Assembly (NCBI GenBank): GCA_937928455.1
Contig: CALFUG010000318.1
Coordinates: 1-5,430 of the forward strand
DNA length: 5,430 nt
From: an uncultured Clostridia bacterium
GTDB taxonomy: Bacteria; Bacillota; Clostridia; Peptostreptococcales; Anaerovoracaceae
Reading direction: 5' to 3'
Position 1 is the stretch's first letter; each line of letters starts with the position of its first letter. A program made the position numbers and the translations under genes. The notes below the pieces were generated by a model. It was not told the DNA's origin and made no database searches. It was given only the letters and a program-made list of their open reading frames with translations. Positions 1 through 5,123 of the stretch are shown here, piece after piece.

Positions 1-86
1 ACGGAGTAAAAGCATCCCATTCTTTCGAACAATGATGGTTTATCATACCACAACTGTTTTCTTTTGTTAATACCTCACGGTCCCAT
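1..86. other. Region downstream of the GNAT gene with no recognised feature
   Basis: After the GNAT stop codon no clear terminator hairpin with a T-run and no gene start with a ribosome binding site is seen. Only a weak 5-bp inverted repeat (ATGAT/ATCAT, around 32-46) is present. Confidence 0.4.
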
Positions 87-878
87 TTATTCTTCTCGGC
101 TCATCTGTATGGTAGTATAGATTCCCTGGTATTCGTACCCCAATCGCAACGCCATATGGAGAGAAGCTTCATTGGCTGCATCCCAGCAAGGTCGAATCCC
201 CCGCTTCGCGCATTCCAGAATCAGTGCAGCAGCACAAGCCATGGCATAACCCCGGCCTTGATAATGTTCATCCGTGGCCACTTGCACCTCTATGCCGCCA
301 TCGTAGGCTGTCATGGTGGATGCTCCCGACACCAGCTTACCATCCTTCACTACACCAAATCCAAATCCTCTTTCCAAATACTCCTCTTCCGAAGCAAAAA
401 TCTCACAAAACTCTTTGGACCACTCTTCCCCCATAGCTTGCCGGTACAGATTGCCATCGAACGGTGCCAATTCCACATTCTCCGGCAATCTCTTTATGTA
501 CTTTCCAAGAAGAGCTTGGTCAAAATGGTAATCCTTTTGCACAATGCCATGGCGAGGCACAATAACCGGATGATTCTCCGAGACCGACATCAATCTCTTC
601 TCCCACCGTGGATCTTCATCATTAAAAATGGCCACAGTGTAAGAGGAGGGGTTCACAAGAAACAGATTTCTTATCAGGTGCCCCGCATCTTCCGACTCTG
701 GGTCCCCCGCGAAAAAACTGTACTCCCCGCTGACGATAAGAGCCGCTTCCATGGAATCGGAAGATCTGGTGTAGGCTTTTCCCATATAGCCCTGCAAGCA
801 AGCGATGACCATGGAGTCTGGAATCCCCTCAAACAAGGGCGCTATTTTCTTCATTTCGGTTTTGTCTACTTCGTACAT
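87..878 (-). CDS. GNAT-family N-acetyltransferase
   Basis: Predicted cytoplasmic acetyl-CoA-dependent N-acetyltransferase of 263 residues; the substrate is unknown. The GNAT fold is in the C-terminal half (about residues 135-260). The acetyl-CoA pyrophosphate loop (motif A) is seen as VATDEHYQGRGYAMA, with Q207-G208-R209-G210, followed by a helix. The motif B region WDAANEASLHMALRLGYE starts at W232 and has the typical N-S-x-A-x-x-x-G-aromatic pattern. The N-terminal 130 residues match no motif I can name; this two-part architecture resembles the larger Firmicutes GNAT_acetyltran group. The ATG at 878 is chosen because AGAGAGGGG lies just upstream of it; an in-frame GTG at 902 would put that RBS inside the gene. 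It starts 50 nt after the VWA gene on the same strand with no terminator between, so cotranscription is plausible. No terminator is visible after its stop. Family call is firm, function is not. Confidence 0.88.
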   Translation of the reverse strand: MYEVDKTEMKKIAPLFEGIPDSMVIACLQGYMGKAYTRSSDSMEAALIVSGEYSFFAGDPESEDAGHLIRNLFLVNPSSYTVAIFNDEDPRWEKRLMSVSENHPVIVPRHGIVQKDYHFDQALLGKYIKRLPENVELAPFDGNLYRQAMGEEWSKEFCEIFASEEEYLERGFGFGVVKDGKLVSGASTMTAYDGGIEVQVATDEHYQGRGYAMACAAALILECAKRGIRPCWDAANEASLHMALRLGYEYQGIYTTIQMSREE

Positions 879-928
879 TGCTTTCCCCTCTCTTTGCCAC
901 ACTGCTTCATGCCTATTGGTATGTTATA

Positions 929-1564
929 CTACTTTTCCCGCTTCTTGATGGGTTGGCTCCAGTTCTCCGACACGGTGGATGCTTGCCGATATCGGGTCAC
1001 CACATCACTCATGACCTGAAAATTCAGACCCACGCCCTCTCCGTCATTCTGATAGGTTTGGGTTCGGTTGGCGCCAATGCCATATTGCGCCGCCGTTTCT
1101 ACCGCATCCATGTTGGCTCCCAAAAAGATGAACTCCCATCCGGAGTTTTCTTTTTTGTCTTCAATCATGGCTCGAATCTTCTCTCCGGAATACTCTCTGC
1201 TGGAGTTTTCCATTCCATCGGTAATGATTGCCACCATCACTTGTTCTGCCCGGTATGTTGGTTCCGTGTTTTCCTGGGCGTTGTGGATCTTTTGGATGGT
1301 ACCGCCTACCGCATCCAGTAACGCCGTGCTGCCTCGTACATAATACTCTTTTCCCGTCAGTGGTTTTACTCCTTTTACGTCAATTCGGTCATGGAGCAAT
1401 TCATACTGGTTGTCAAACAAAACCGTGGTGATGGTGCACTCCCCCGCCTCCTTCTTTTGTTTTTCCAATAGGCTGTTAAACCCTCCAATGGTGTCTTCCT
1501 CCAAACCGGCCATGGAACCGCTTCGGTCCAAAATGAATACCAATTCTGTTCTTTTCTTTTTCAT
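929..1564 (-). CDS. Stand-alone VWA-domain protein with intact MIDAS
   Basis: A 211-residue protein that is almost entirely one von Willebrand factor type A domain, with no signal peptide or membrane segment, so probably cytoplasmic. The metal-ion-dependent adhesion site is complete: D13-x-S15-x-S17 in ILDRSGSM, T80 in RGSTALLDAVGG, and D116 in IITDGMEN. VWA domains of this kind usually bind Mg2+ and mediate protein-protein contacts; similar small VWA proteins occur in Clostridia and are reminiscent of the tellurium-resistance-associated TerY type, though I cannot assign it to that group. The start at 1564 follows AGGAGG with 9-nt spacing; an in-frame start at 1603 has no such support. It lies downstream of the macro-domain gene, separated by an intrinsic terminator, and 50 nt upstream of the GNAT gene. 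No clear promoter is seen in 1565-1647, so it may depend on readthrough or a weak promoter. Confidence 0.9.
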   Translation of the reverse strand: MKKKRTELVFILDRSGSMAGLEEDTIGGFNSLLEKQKKEAGECTITTVLFDNQYELLHDRIDVKGVKPLTGKEYYVRGSTALLDAVGGTIQKIHNAQENTEPTYRAEQVMVAIITDGMENSSREYSGEKIRAMIEDKKENSGWEFIFLGANMDAVETAAQYGIGANRTQTYQNDGEGVGLNFQVMSDVVTRYRQASTVSENWSQPIKKREK

Positions 1565-1631
1565 GGTTCTACCCTCCTGTTCCTTTTTCCATCTTGCCTT
1601 CATGAGATGGATTATGGTTCAAGGATACCAA

Positions 1632-1664
1632 ATCAAAAAAAGAAAAGGTCGCTTCAAAAGCGAC
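1632..1664 (-). terminator. Intrinsic terminator after the macro-domain gene
   Basis: On the minus strand GTCGCTT and AAGCGAC form a perfect 7-bp stem (1648-1664) with a 3-nt loop, followed by CTTTTCTTTTTTTGATT (1631-1647). It begins 20 nt after the macro gene stop codon and lies before the VWA gene, so it would limit or separate their expression. Confidence 0.8.
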
Positions 1665-1683
1665 AAATGACACGTAAAATAAC

Positions 1684-2679
1684 TTATCCCCCAAGGGTCA
1701 ACTGATCGTATTGAAACAATACCTCGTTGATTTCAAAGATATCATACTTTTTGTTCACAATAAAAAACTCAATGATTACATCAAACATATTACTATGAGA
1801 AAGGGCGTACCCGGCACGACGAAGCAAATCTTCCGTCTCTATCAGATTCAACTCCAAGGCGATGGCCAAAGCAATGGCCGTTCGTTTGCTGGGATGGTAT
1901 CCCTCTTCGGACCGTATTTTAGAAAACAGTTTACGATCGATGTTGGCCTTTCGATATATCTCCGCGTCCTTTTTTCCTTTCTTATCCACCAGACGAAGAA
2001 GTGTGCTGGAAAAAGGTTCGTCCAAATCCTCCAAAAGGTCTTCCAACTTATAAGAAGGTGCTCCCGAACCCACCGAGTCAGAACGAACCACCAGAGCCTC
2101 TTCCTCCACCCTTAATATTCGGCGTTGCCCATATAGTATCTCATGCTCATCCACATAATTCTGCTGAATGTATTCCTGGACTTCCCCCACCAGTTGCTGG
2201 CTCACAACCACTGCTTCTTTATCGAAAACCACCAGAAAGACATCCATGTCCTGATTCTGCAGAAATTCCCCAACAACCGTCTTCGCTATTTTTAAGGCTT
2301 CTTCCTTGGGATATCCGTAAATCCCACTGGAAATAAGGGGAAATGCCATACTTTGGCAGCCTTTCTCATAAGCGAGATGTAAACTGTTTTCATAACAAGC
2401 GGCCAGTTGCTCCGGCTCTCCCCTTTTTCCATCCTGATATACCGGACCCGCCGTATGGATAATCCATTTGGCAGGAAGTTGAAATCCCGGTGTGATGACC
2501 GCTTCCCCCGTTTTTATGGGAGCCAGGGTCTTGCAAGCCTCCTGCAACTCTTTCTCGCCGGCAGCTTTAAAAATGGCACCGCAAACACCGCCACCCATCA
2601 ATAACTCCGTATTGGCGGCATTGACTATGGCATCCACTTTCATCTTCGTAATATCATTTCGTATAATGGTAAACGGCAT
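1684..2679 (-). CDS. Macro domain protein with C-terminal XRE-like helix-turn-helix domain
   Basis: A 331-residue two-domain cytoplasmic protein. Residues 1 to about 170 are a macro domain, a fold that binds ADP-ribose or related metabolites and in some members hydrolyses ADP-ribose from proteins or O-acetyl-ADP-ribose. Visible signatures are NDIT (8-11), VNAAN (19-23), the glycine loop MGGGVCGAI (28-36), HTAGPV (75-80) and PLISSGIYGYP (114-124). The usual Asp of GVDGAI is Cys33 here. About residues 225-296 look like a Cro/C1-type HTH (RKANIDRKLFSKIRSEEGY, then ALAIALELNLIETEDLLRRAGYALS), followed by a conserved-looking tail with FDVIIEFFI and YDIFEINEVLF. Start at 2679 has AGGGAGG about 7 nt upstream. 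A TATAAT box lies in the short gap after the peroxiredoxin gene and a terminator follows the stop. The macro call is firm; the HTH call is by pattern, and DNA binding is inference. Confidence 0.88.
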   Translation of the reverse strand: MPFTIIRNDITKMKVDAIVNAANTELLMGGGVCGAIFKAAGEKELQEACKTLAPIKTGEAVITPGFQLPAKWIIHTAGPVYQDGKRGEPEQLAACYENSLHLAYEKGCQSMAFPLISSGIYGYPKEEALKIAKTVVGEFLQNQDMDVFLVVFDKEAVVVSQQLVGEVQEYIQQNYVDEHEILYGQRRILRVEEEALVVRSDSVGSGAPSYKLEDLLEDLDEPFSSTLLRLVDKKGKKDAEIYRKANIDRKLFSKIRSEEGYHPSKRTAIALAIALELNLIETEDLLRRAGYALSHSNMFDVIIEFFIVNKKYDIFEINEVLFQYDQLTLGG

Positions 2680-2727
2680 ATCATCCTCCCTTTGAATGAT
2701 GTACCCAGTGAATCTTTTCTATTGTTT

Positions 2728-2756
2728 ATTATACATCACATGTGCGAGTCAATCCA
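2728..2756 (-). promoter_or_regulatory. Possible promoter for the macro-domain gene
   Basis: A consensus -10 box TATAAT (2728-2733) lies 48 nt before the macro gene start. At 17-nt spacing the -35 would be TGGATT (2751-2756), a weak match; a better TTGACT (2747-2752) is only 13 nt away. An 8-bp palindrome CACATGTG (2737-2744) sits in the spacer. The promoter overlaps the 3' end of the peroxiredoxin gene. Moderate to low confidence. Confidence 0.4.
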
Positions 2757-3195
2757 TGCTTTGAACCCACTCCAACACTTCTGCCGCATGTCCCGGAACC
2801 TTTACATTTCGATATTCCTTGGCTAAAATTCCCTCTCGGTCAAAAACAAATGTAGAACGTTCCACTCCCAGGAACTCTTTCCCATACTGTTTTTTCATTT
2901 TCATCACTTGAAAGAGATTATGCACTTCTTTCGATTCATCGCTCAGAAGTAAGAAGGGGATATCGTACTTATCGCGAAAGTTTGCATGGGACTTTAAACT
3001 GTCTCTACTGATGCCTAGAATTACCGTGTCCGCTTTTATAAATTCTTGATGAAGTTCACCGAACTCCAATGCTTCCTGCGTTCAGGCTCCGGTATTGTCT
3101 TTGGGATAAAAGTATAACACCACTTTTTTCCCTCGAAAATCTTTCAGAGATACGTCTTTGCCGTCCGTTTCCTTCACCGTAAAATCATAATTCAT
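2749..3195 (-). CDS. bcp: Selenocysteine-containing BCP/PrxQ-type peroxiredoxin (in-frame UGA at the catalytic position)
   Basis: Thiol/selenol peroxidase that would reduce H2O2 and organic hydroperoxides in the cytoplasm. Read from ATG 3195, the frame gives 148 residues, the usual BCP length. The N-terminus MNYDFTVKETDGKDVSLKDF, the strand VVLYFYPKDNT, the catalytic-loop position, TQEA, GISRDS, FLLLSDE and the R in ERSTFVFD are all BCP hallmarks in order. Codon 38, where the peroxidatic Cys of PKDxTPGCTxEA belongs, is TGA (3082-3084): PKDNTGA-U-TQEA. A SECIS-like hairpin follows. The resolving-Cys position five residues later is Leu43, and there is no Cys anywhere, so it would be a 1-Sec enzyme needing an external thiol. 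AAAGGGG lies 8 nt before the ATG. The TTG at 3069 that a standard caller would use removes the active site. It lies 55 nt after the pirin gene with no clear promoter, so probably cotranscribed. The alternative is a nonsense mutation of a Cys codon. Confidence 0.87.
3050..3068 (-). promoter_or_regulatory. Predicted bacterial SECIS hairpin
   Basis: On the minus strand, starting 13 nt after the in-frame TGA, TGGAGTTC and GAACTTCA pair over 8 bp (one G-U) around a 3-nt loop GGT (3058-3060). Bacterial SECIS elements recognised by SelB are small hairpins within the coding region just after UGA, with a G in the first loop positions about 16-37 nt from the UGA; here the first loop G is nucleotide 22 after it. 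The element is translated as part of the protein (LEFGELH). Prediction by eye. Confidence 0.75.
3082..3084 (-). other. UGA selenocysteine codon (Sec38)
   Basis: The TGA is the only interruption in an otherwise complete BCP frame from 3195 to 2749 and replaces the catalytic Cys codon (TGT/TGC). Homology-like sequence continues without a frame change on both sides, which argues for recoding rather than decay. The frame closes with another TGA at 2749-2751, which has no similar hairpin after it. Confidence 0.82.
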
Positions 3196-3250
3196 ATTTT
3201 GCGCCCCTTTCTGTTCCAATATACATGACTATCAACCCGACCTGTACCGC

Positions 3251-4090
3251 CTAATAAGAAATCCCTTCCTTCAGGAAGGTACCCTTATCTAGATCTTCAT
3301 AGGCTTTCGCCAGCTCCTCTTTGGTGTTCATTACGATGGGGCCTCCCCAGGACACCGGCTCCTCCAACTTAGTGGAGCTGATGAATAACACCTGCGCATC
3401 TTCATCCGCCGCCCGGATGATTACCTGATTTCCAGGAGAAAGTTTCGCCGCCGTTTTTTCCTTGACCAATTCCCCACCCACATAGACATCTTTCACCAAA
3501 GTAAATATCATGACGGACCGTTCAGGGTCTGTTTCTACCGTCACGGAAGCCCCGGCATCCAGATGAATATCATAGTAATCCAAAGGGAGGTACTTACTCA
3601 AGTACCCTTCTTCCTCCCTATACCTTCCGGCCAATAGACGCAACTTTCCCTGTTCCAGGGGAATTTCCTTAATTTCTGAATTCTTGATGCTGCGATAGCC
3701 CGGAGAAACCATCTTTTGGCTGGCGGGTAAATTTAGCCACAATTGAACCCCCAGCAACCGATCTGCTGCCGGCAACTTTTCCTCATGAAGGATACCGGAA
3801 CCAGCGGTCATCCACTGCACTTCCCCGTCCCCGATGGTATCTTCGTTTCCCAAGCTATCCTTATGGGTCATCTTTCCTTTATATACGTAGCTAATGGTCT
3901 CAATCCCTCTGTGGGGATGCAAAGGGAAACCCGCCGTATAGTCACTGGGATTCTCACTATCAAAGGAGTCCAACATCAAAATGGGGTCGTACTCTTTCAC
4001 TGTCCGAAGCCCTAAAACCCTTACCAGGCTAACCCCCGCTCCATCCTGGGTTCTGTATCCCTGAACCTGCTCTATCACTTTTCGATCCAT
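3251..4090 (-). CDS. Pirin-family bicupin protein
   Basis: A 279-residue pirin-like protein with two cupin domains, full length for the family and with no signal peptide. The N-terminal cupin has the metal-binding residues H58 and H60 in PLHPHRGIETISYV, and H102 and E104 in GSGILHEEKLP; family members bind Fe(II) or a similar metal. The GLRTVKEYDPILMLDSF segment (27-43) and the C-terminal WGGPIVMNTKEEL motif (about 248-260) are also typical. Some bacterial pirins show quercetin 2,3-dioxygenase activity and others act as redox-linked regulators by binding partner proteins; the sequence does not tell which applies here. Start at 4090 is supported by AAAGGGG 6 nt upstream. It is followed after 55 nt by the selenoprotein peroxiredoxin on the same strand, suggesting an oxidative-stress or redox operon. 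Confidence 0.93.
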   Translation of the reverse strand: MDRKVIEQVQGYRTQDGAGVSLVRVLGLRTVKEYDPILMLDSFDSENPSDYTAGFPLHPHRGIETISYVYKGKMTHKDSLGNEDTIGDGEVQWMTAGSGILHEEKLPAADRLLGVQLWLNLPASQKMVSPGYRSIKNSEIKEIPLEQGKLRLLAGRYREEEGYLSKYLPLDYYDIHLDAGASVTVETDPERSVMIFTLVKDVYVGGELVKEKTAAKLSPGNQVIIRAADEDAQVLFISSTKLEEPVSWGGPIVMNTKEELAKAYEDLDKGTFLKEGISY

Positions 4091-4143
4091 GCTGTACCCC
4101 TTTCAGTGGCCTTTCACATCATTCCATATGCCTACAAATAACC

Positions 4144-4149
4144 ATTATA
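4144..4149 (-). promoter_or_regulatory. Possible -10 box for the pirin-peroxiredoxin operon
   Basis: TATAAT on the minus strand, about 54 nt before the pirin start and just downstream of the terminator of the preceding operon, where a promoter is expected. No convincing -35 box is seen at 16-18 nt spacing, so this is tentative. Confidence 0.3.
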
Positions 4150-4182
4150 TATATGTACCTCTTATTGGTGGAAAATAACAGG

Positions 4183-4213
4183 AAAAGTGGTCACATTACG
4201 GGTGACCACTTTT
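4183..4213 (-). terminator. Perfect 12-bp inverted repeat, terminator of the toxin-antitoxin operon
   Basis: AAAAGTGGTCAC (4183-4194) and GTGACCACTTTT (4202-4213) form a perfect 12-bp stem with a 7-nt loop, starting 13 nt after the antitoxin stop codon. On the minus strand it ends in TTTT followed by the pyrimidine-rich CCTGTTATTTTCC. Position and shape fit an intrinsic terminator; the run of U after the stem is not long, so strength is uncertain. Confidence 0.72.
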
Positions 4214-4226
4214 GTGAATGGTTCCA

Positions 4227-4502
4227 TTATTTGTATGATATTGTGAGCTGGCAACCTGCCGCAGTTCCAATTTCAGCCAACAATTTGACGGTGGCATTCA
4301 TGTTTCCATTTTCTATTCTAGCAATAGTAGACTGGGGTTTTCCTGACTTTTCTGCCAAGTCCCTTTGAGTCCACCCTTTTGATTGGCGAAGCTCCATGAG
4401 AGCAATTGCCGCCTTCAGCTTTGCATCCTCTTCTCTATAAGCACGATCAAACTCTTCGCTGTTCTTTCGCTTGTTATTAATTAATTCATCCGTTTTGCTC
4501 AT
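4227..4502 (-). CDS. higA: XRE-family antitoxin (HigA-like)
   Basis: A 91-residue DNA-binding antitoxin. The Cro/C1 helix-turn-helix is at about residues 34-75, with MELRQSKGWTQRDLAEKSG followed by the recognition helix KPQSTIARIENG. The N-terminal 30 residues are charged and probably contact the toxin. Its ATG (4500-4502) overlaps the toxin stop codon as ATGA, so the two genes are translationally coupled, and AAAGGAG lies 8 nt upstream inside the toxin gene. An in-frame TTG at 4529 is a less likely start. In this family the antitoxin, alone or with toxin, represses its own promoter; the palindrome at 4899-4920 is the obvious binding site. The toxin-first order is typical of HigBA-type modules; the symbol is by family and not by proven orthology. 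Confidence 0.9.
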   Translation of the reverse strand: MSKTDELINNKRKNSEEFDRAYREEDAKLKAAIALMELRQSKGWTQRDLAEKSGKPQSTIARIENGNMNATVKLLAEIGTAAGCQLTISYK

Positions 4503-4879
4503 GATTTGTTCTCCTTTTCTCTCAAACACTTCTCATACTTCTCACGAATCGCTTTCGCGCGTACTATTTCTTTTATCGGTGTCTTGGTACTTTTCTTCGT
4601 GAACCCATGTGTAATCAGGTAACGATTCCCAAATATATGAAAGTATATTACCCTTTGAATATTGCTTCCTCGTTTTACTCTTATTTCGTAGAAATCCTTC
4701 TCTATCTTCTTGACCCATTGCATTCTACTAGCTACTAAAATCCCTTGCTCTTCAATGTTTTGGATTGTTGCCAATATCTTTGCTTGGTCTAAAATGGGTA
4801 AAGTGTGAAGAAAATTTATGAATTCACACTCATTATGTGTTTCGTAATATTCGAATCTCAATTTTTTTCTAGGTGACAT
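4499..4879 (-). CDS. higB: RelE/HigB-type (Gp49-family) toxin
   Basis: A 126-residue toxin of the RelE superfamily, phage-derived Gp49-like branch. Members are mRNA interferases that usually cleave mRNA on the ribosome and are held inactive by the partner antitoxin. The core is KKIEKDFYEIRVKRGSN (about 57-73), RVIYFHIFGNRYLITHGF (76-93) and KKSTKTPIKEIVRAKAI, where the basic residues (R68, R76, K95, K96) are the kind used for RNA binding and catalysis. Possible starts are ATGs at 4894, 4888 and 4879. The last is preferred: GAGG lies 9 nt before it, and the promoter's expected transcription start (about 4892-4893) falls at or after the first ATG. It overlaps the antitoxin gene by 4 nt. Active-site integrity looks normal, so the toxin is probably functional. 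Confidence 0.9.
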   Translation of the reverse strand: MSPRKKLRFEYYETHNECEFINFLHTLPILDQAKILATIQNIEEQGILVASRMQWVKKIEKDFYEIRVKRGSNIQRVIYFHIFGNRYLITHGFTKKSTKTPIKEIVRAKAIREKYEKCLREKENKS

Positions 4880-4898
4880 ATGGATCATCCTCATCGTT

Positions 4899-4920
4899 AT
4901 GATAGCCTATATGCTATCAT
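4899..4920. promoter_or_regulatory. Operator palindrome of the toxin-antitoxin operon
   Basis: Perfect inverted repeat with arms ATGATAGC (4899-4906) and GCTATCAT (4913-4920) and a 6-nt centre. It fills nearly all of the promoter spacer and covers the -10 box, so a bound dimer would block RNA polymerase. It is the likely site of autorepression by the XRE antitoxin. Confidence 0.75.
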
Positions 4921-4927
4921 AAGTCAA
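4899..4927 (-). promoter_or_regulatory. Toxin-antitoxin promoter (TTGACT-17-TATCAT)
   Basis: On the minus strand -35 TTGACT (4922-4927) and -10 TATCAT (4899-4904) are separated by exactly 17 nt, matching a sigma-A promoter. The predicted transcription start is near 4892-4893, leaving a leader of roughly 13 nt that just includes the GAGG ribosome binding site of the toxin. Confidence 0.78.
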
Positions 4928-4943
4928 TAGAAATATTTCTATT
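4926..4943. repeat. 18-bp perfect palindrome beside the toxin-antitoxin -35 box
   Basis: AATAGAAAT directly followed by its reverse complement ATTTCTATT. It overlaps the last two bases of the -35 box and extends upstream. It could be a second regulator site, an A/T-rich UP-type element, or chance in AT-rich DNA. It does not share the sequence of the 4899-4920 operator. Confidence 0.5.
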
Positions 4944-5062
4944 ACCTGGGTGGCGATATCAACAATACTACAATACCACACATTGGTAATTTTTTCCATA
5001 TTATTCCGCTACTCATGTATCTTCAGAACAATAACCCAACGAATCACTTTAATTTTAGTAGT
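4944..5062. other. Intergenic stretch with no recognised feature
   Basis: AT-rich DNA between the toxin-antitoxin promoter and the terminator of the flavodoxin-like remnant. I see no convincing ORF with a ribosome binding site, no RNA gene and no repeat. Confidence 0.5.
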
Positions 5063-5089
5063 AAAAAAGCGGGATGACTACATCACCGC
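5063..5089 (-). terminator. Intrinsic terminator after the flavodoxin-like gene
   Basis: On the minus strand GCGG-T-GATG, loop TAGT, CATC-CCGC forms an 8-bp stem with one bulged base (5069-5089), followed directly by TTTTTT (5063-5068). It begins about 35 nt after the stop codon at 5124 and has the standard shape of a strong terminator. Confidence 0.8.
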
Positions 5090-5123
5090 GCTTTCTCCTT
5101 GATTGTTTTCTGTATGGGATTTC

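Noticed and set aside
156..1019. A 287-codon open frame on the plus strand
   Set aside because: It runs antisense across the GNAT gene and the end of the VWA gene, both with clear family motifs and ribosome binding sites. Its product shows no recognisable motif and its start has no RBS.
878..1670. Several plus-strand frames of 67-147 codons between 878 and 1670
   Set aside because: They are antisense shadows of the VWA gene, with no RBS and no coherent protein signature.
2749..3069. A 106-residue peroxiredoxin fragment starting at TTG 3069
   Set aside because: This is an artefact of treating the Sec UGA as a stop. The full BCP frame continues upstream to ATG 3195.
4183..4213. The perfect inverted repeat as an insertion-sequence end or attachment site
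   Set aside because: There is a single copy, no transposase or integrase nearby, and its place right after the antitoxin stop fits a terminator better.
5016..5081. A short plus-strand frame beginning ATGTATCTTCAG
   Set aside because: About 20 codons with no ribosome binding site, running into the terminator hairpin.
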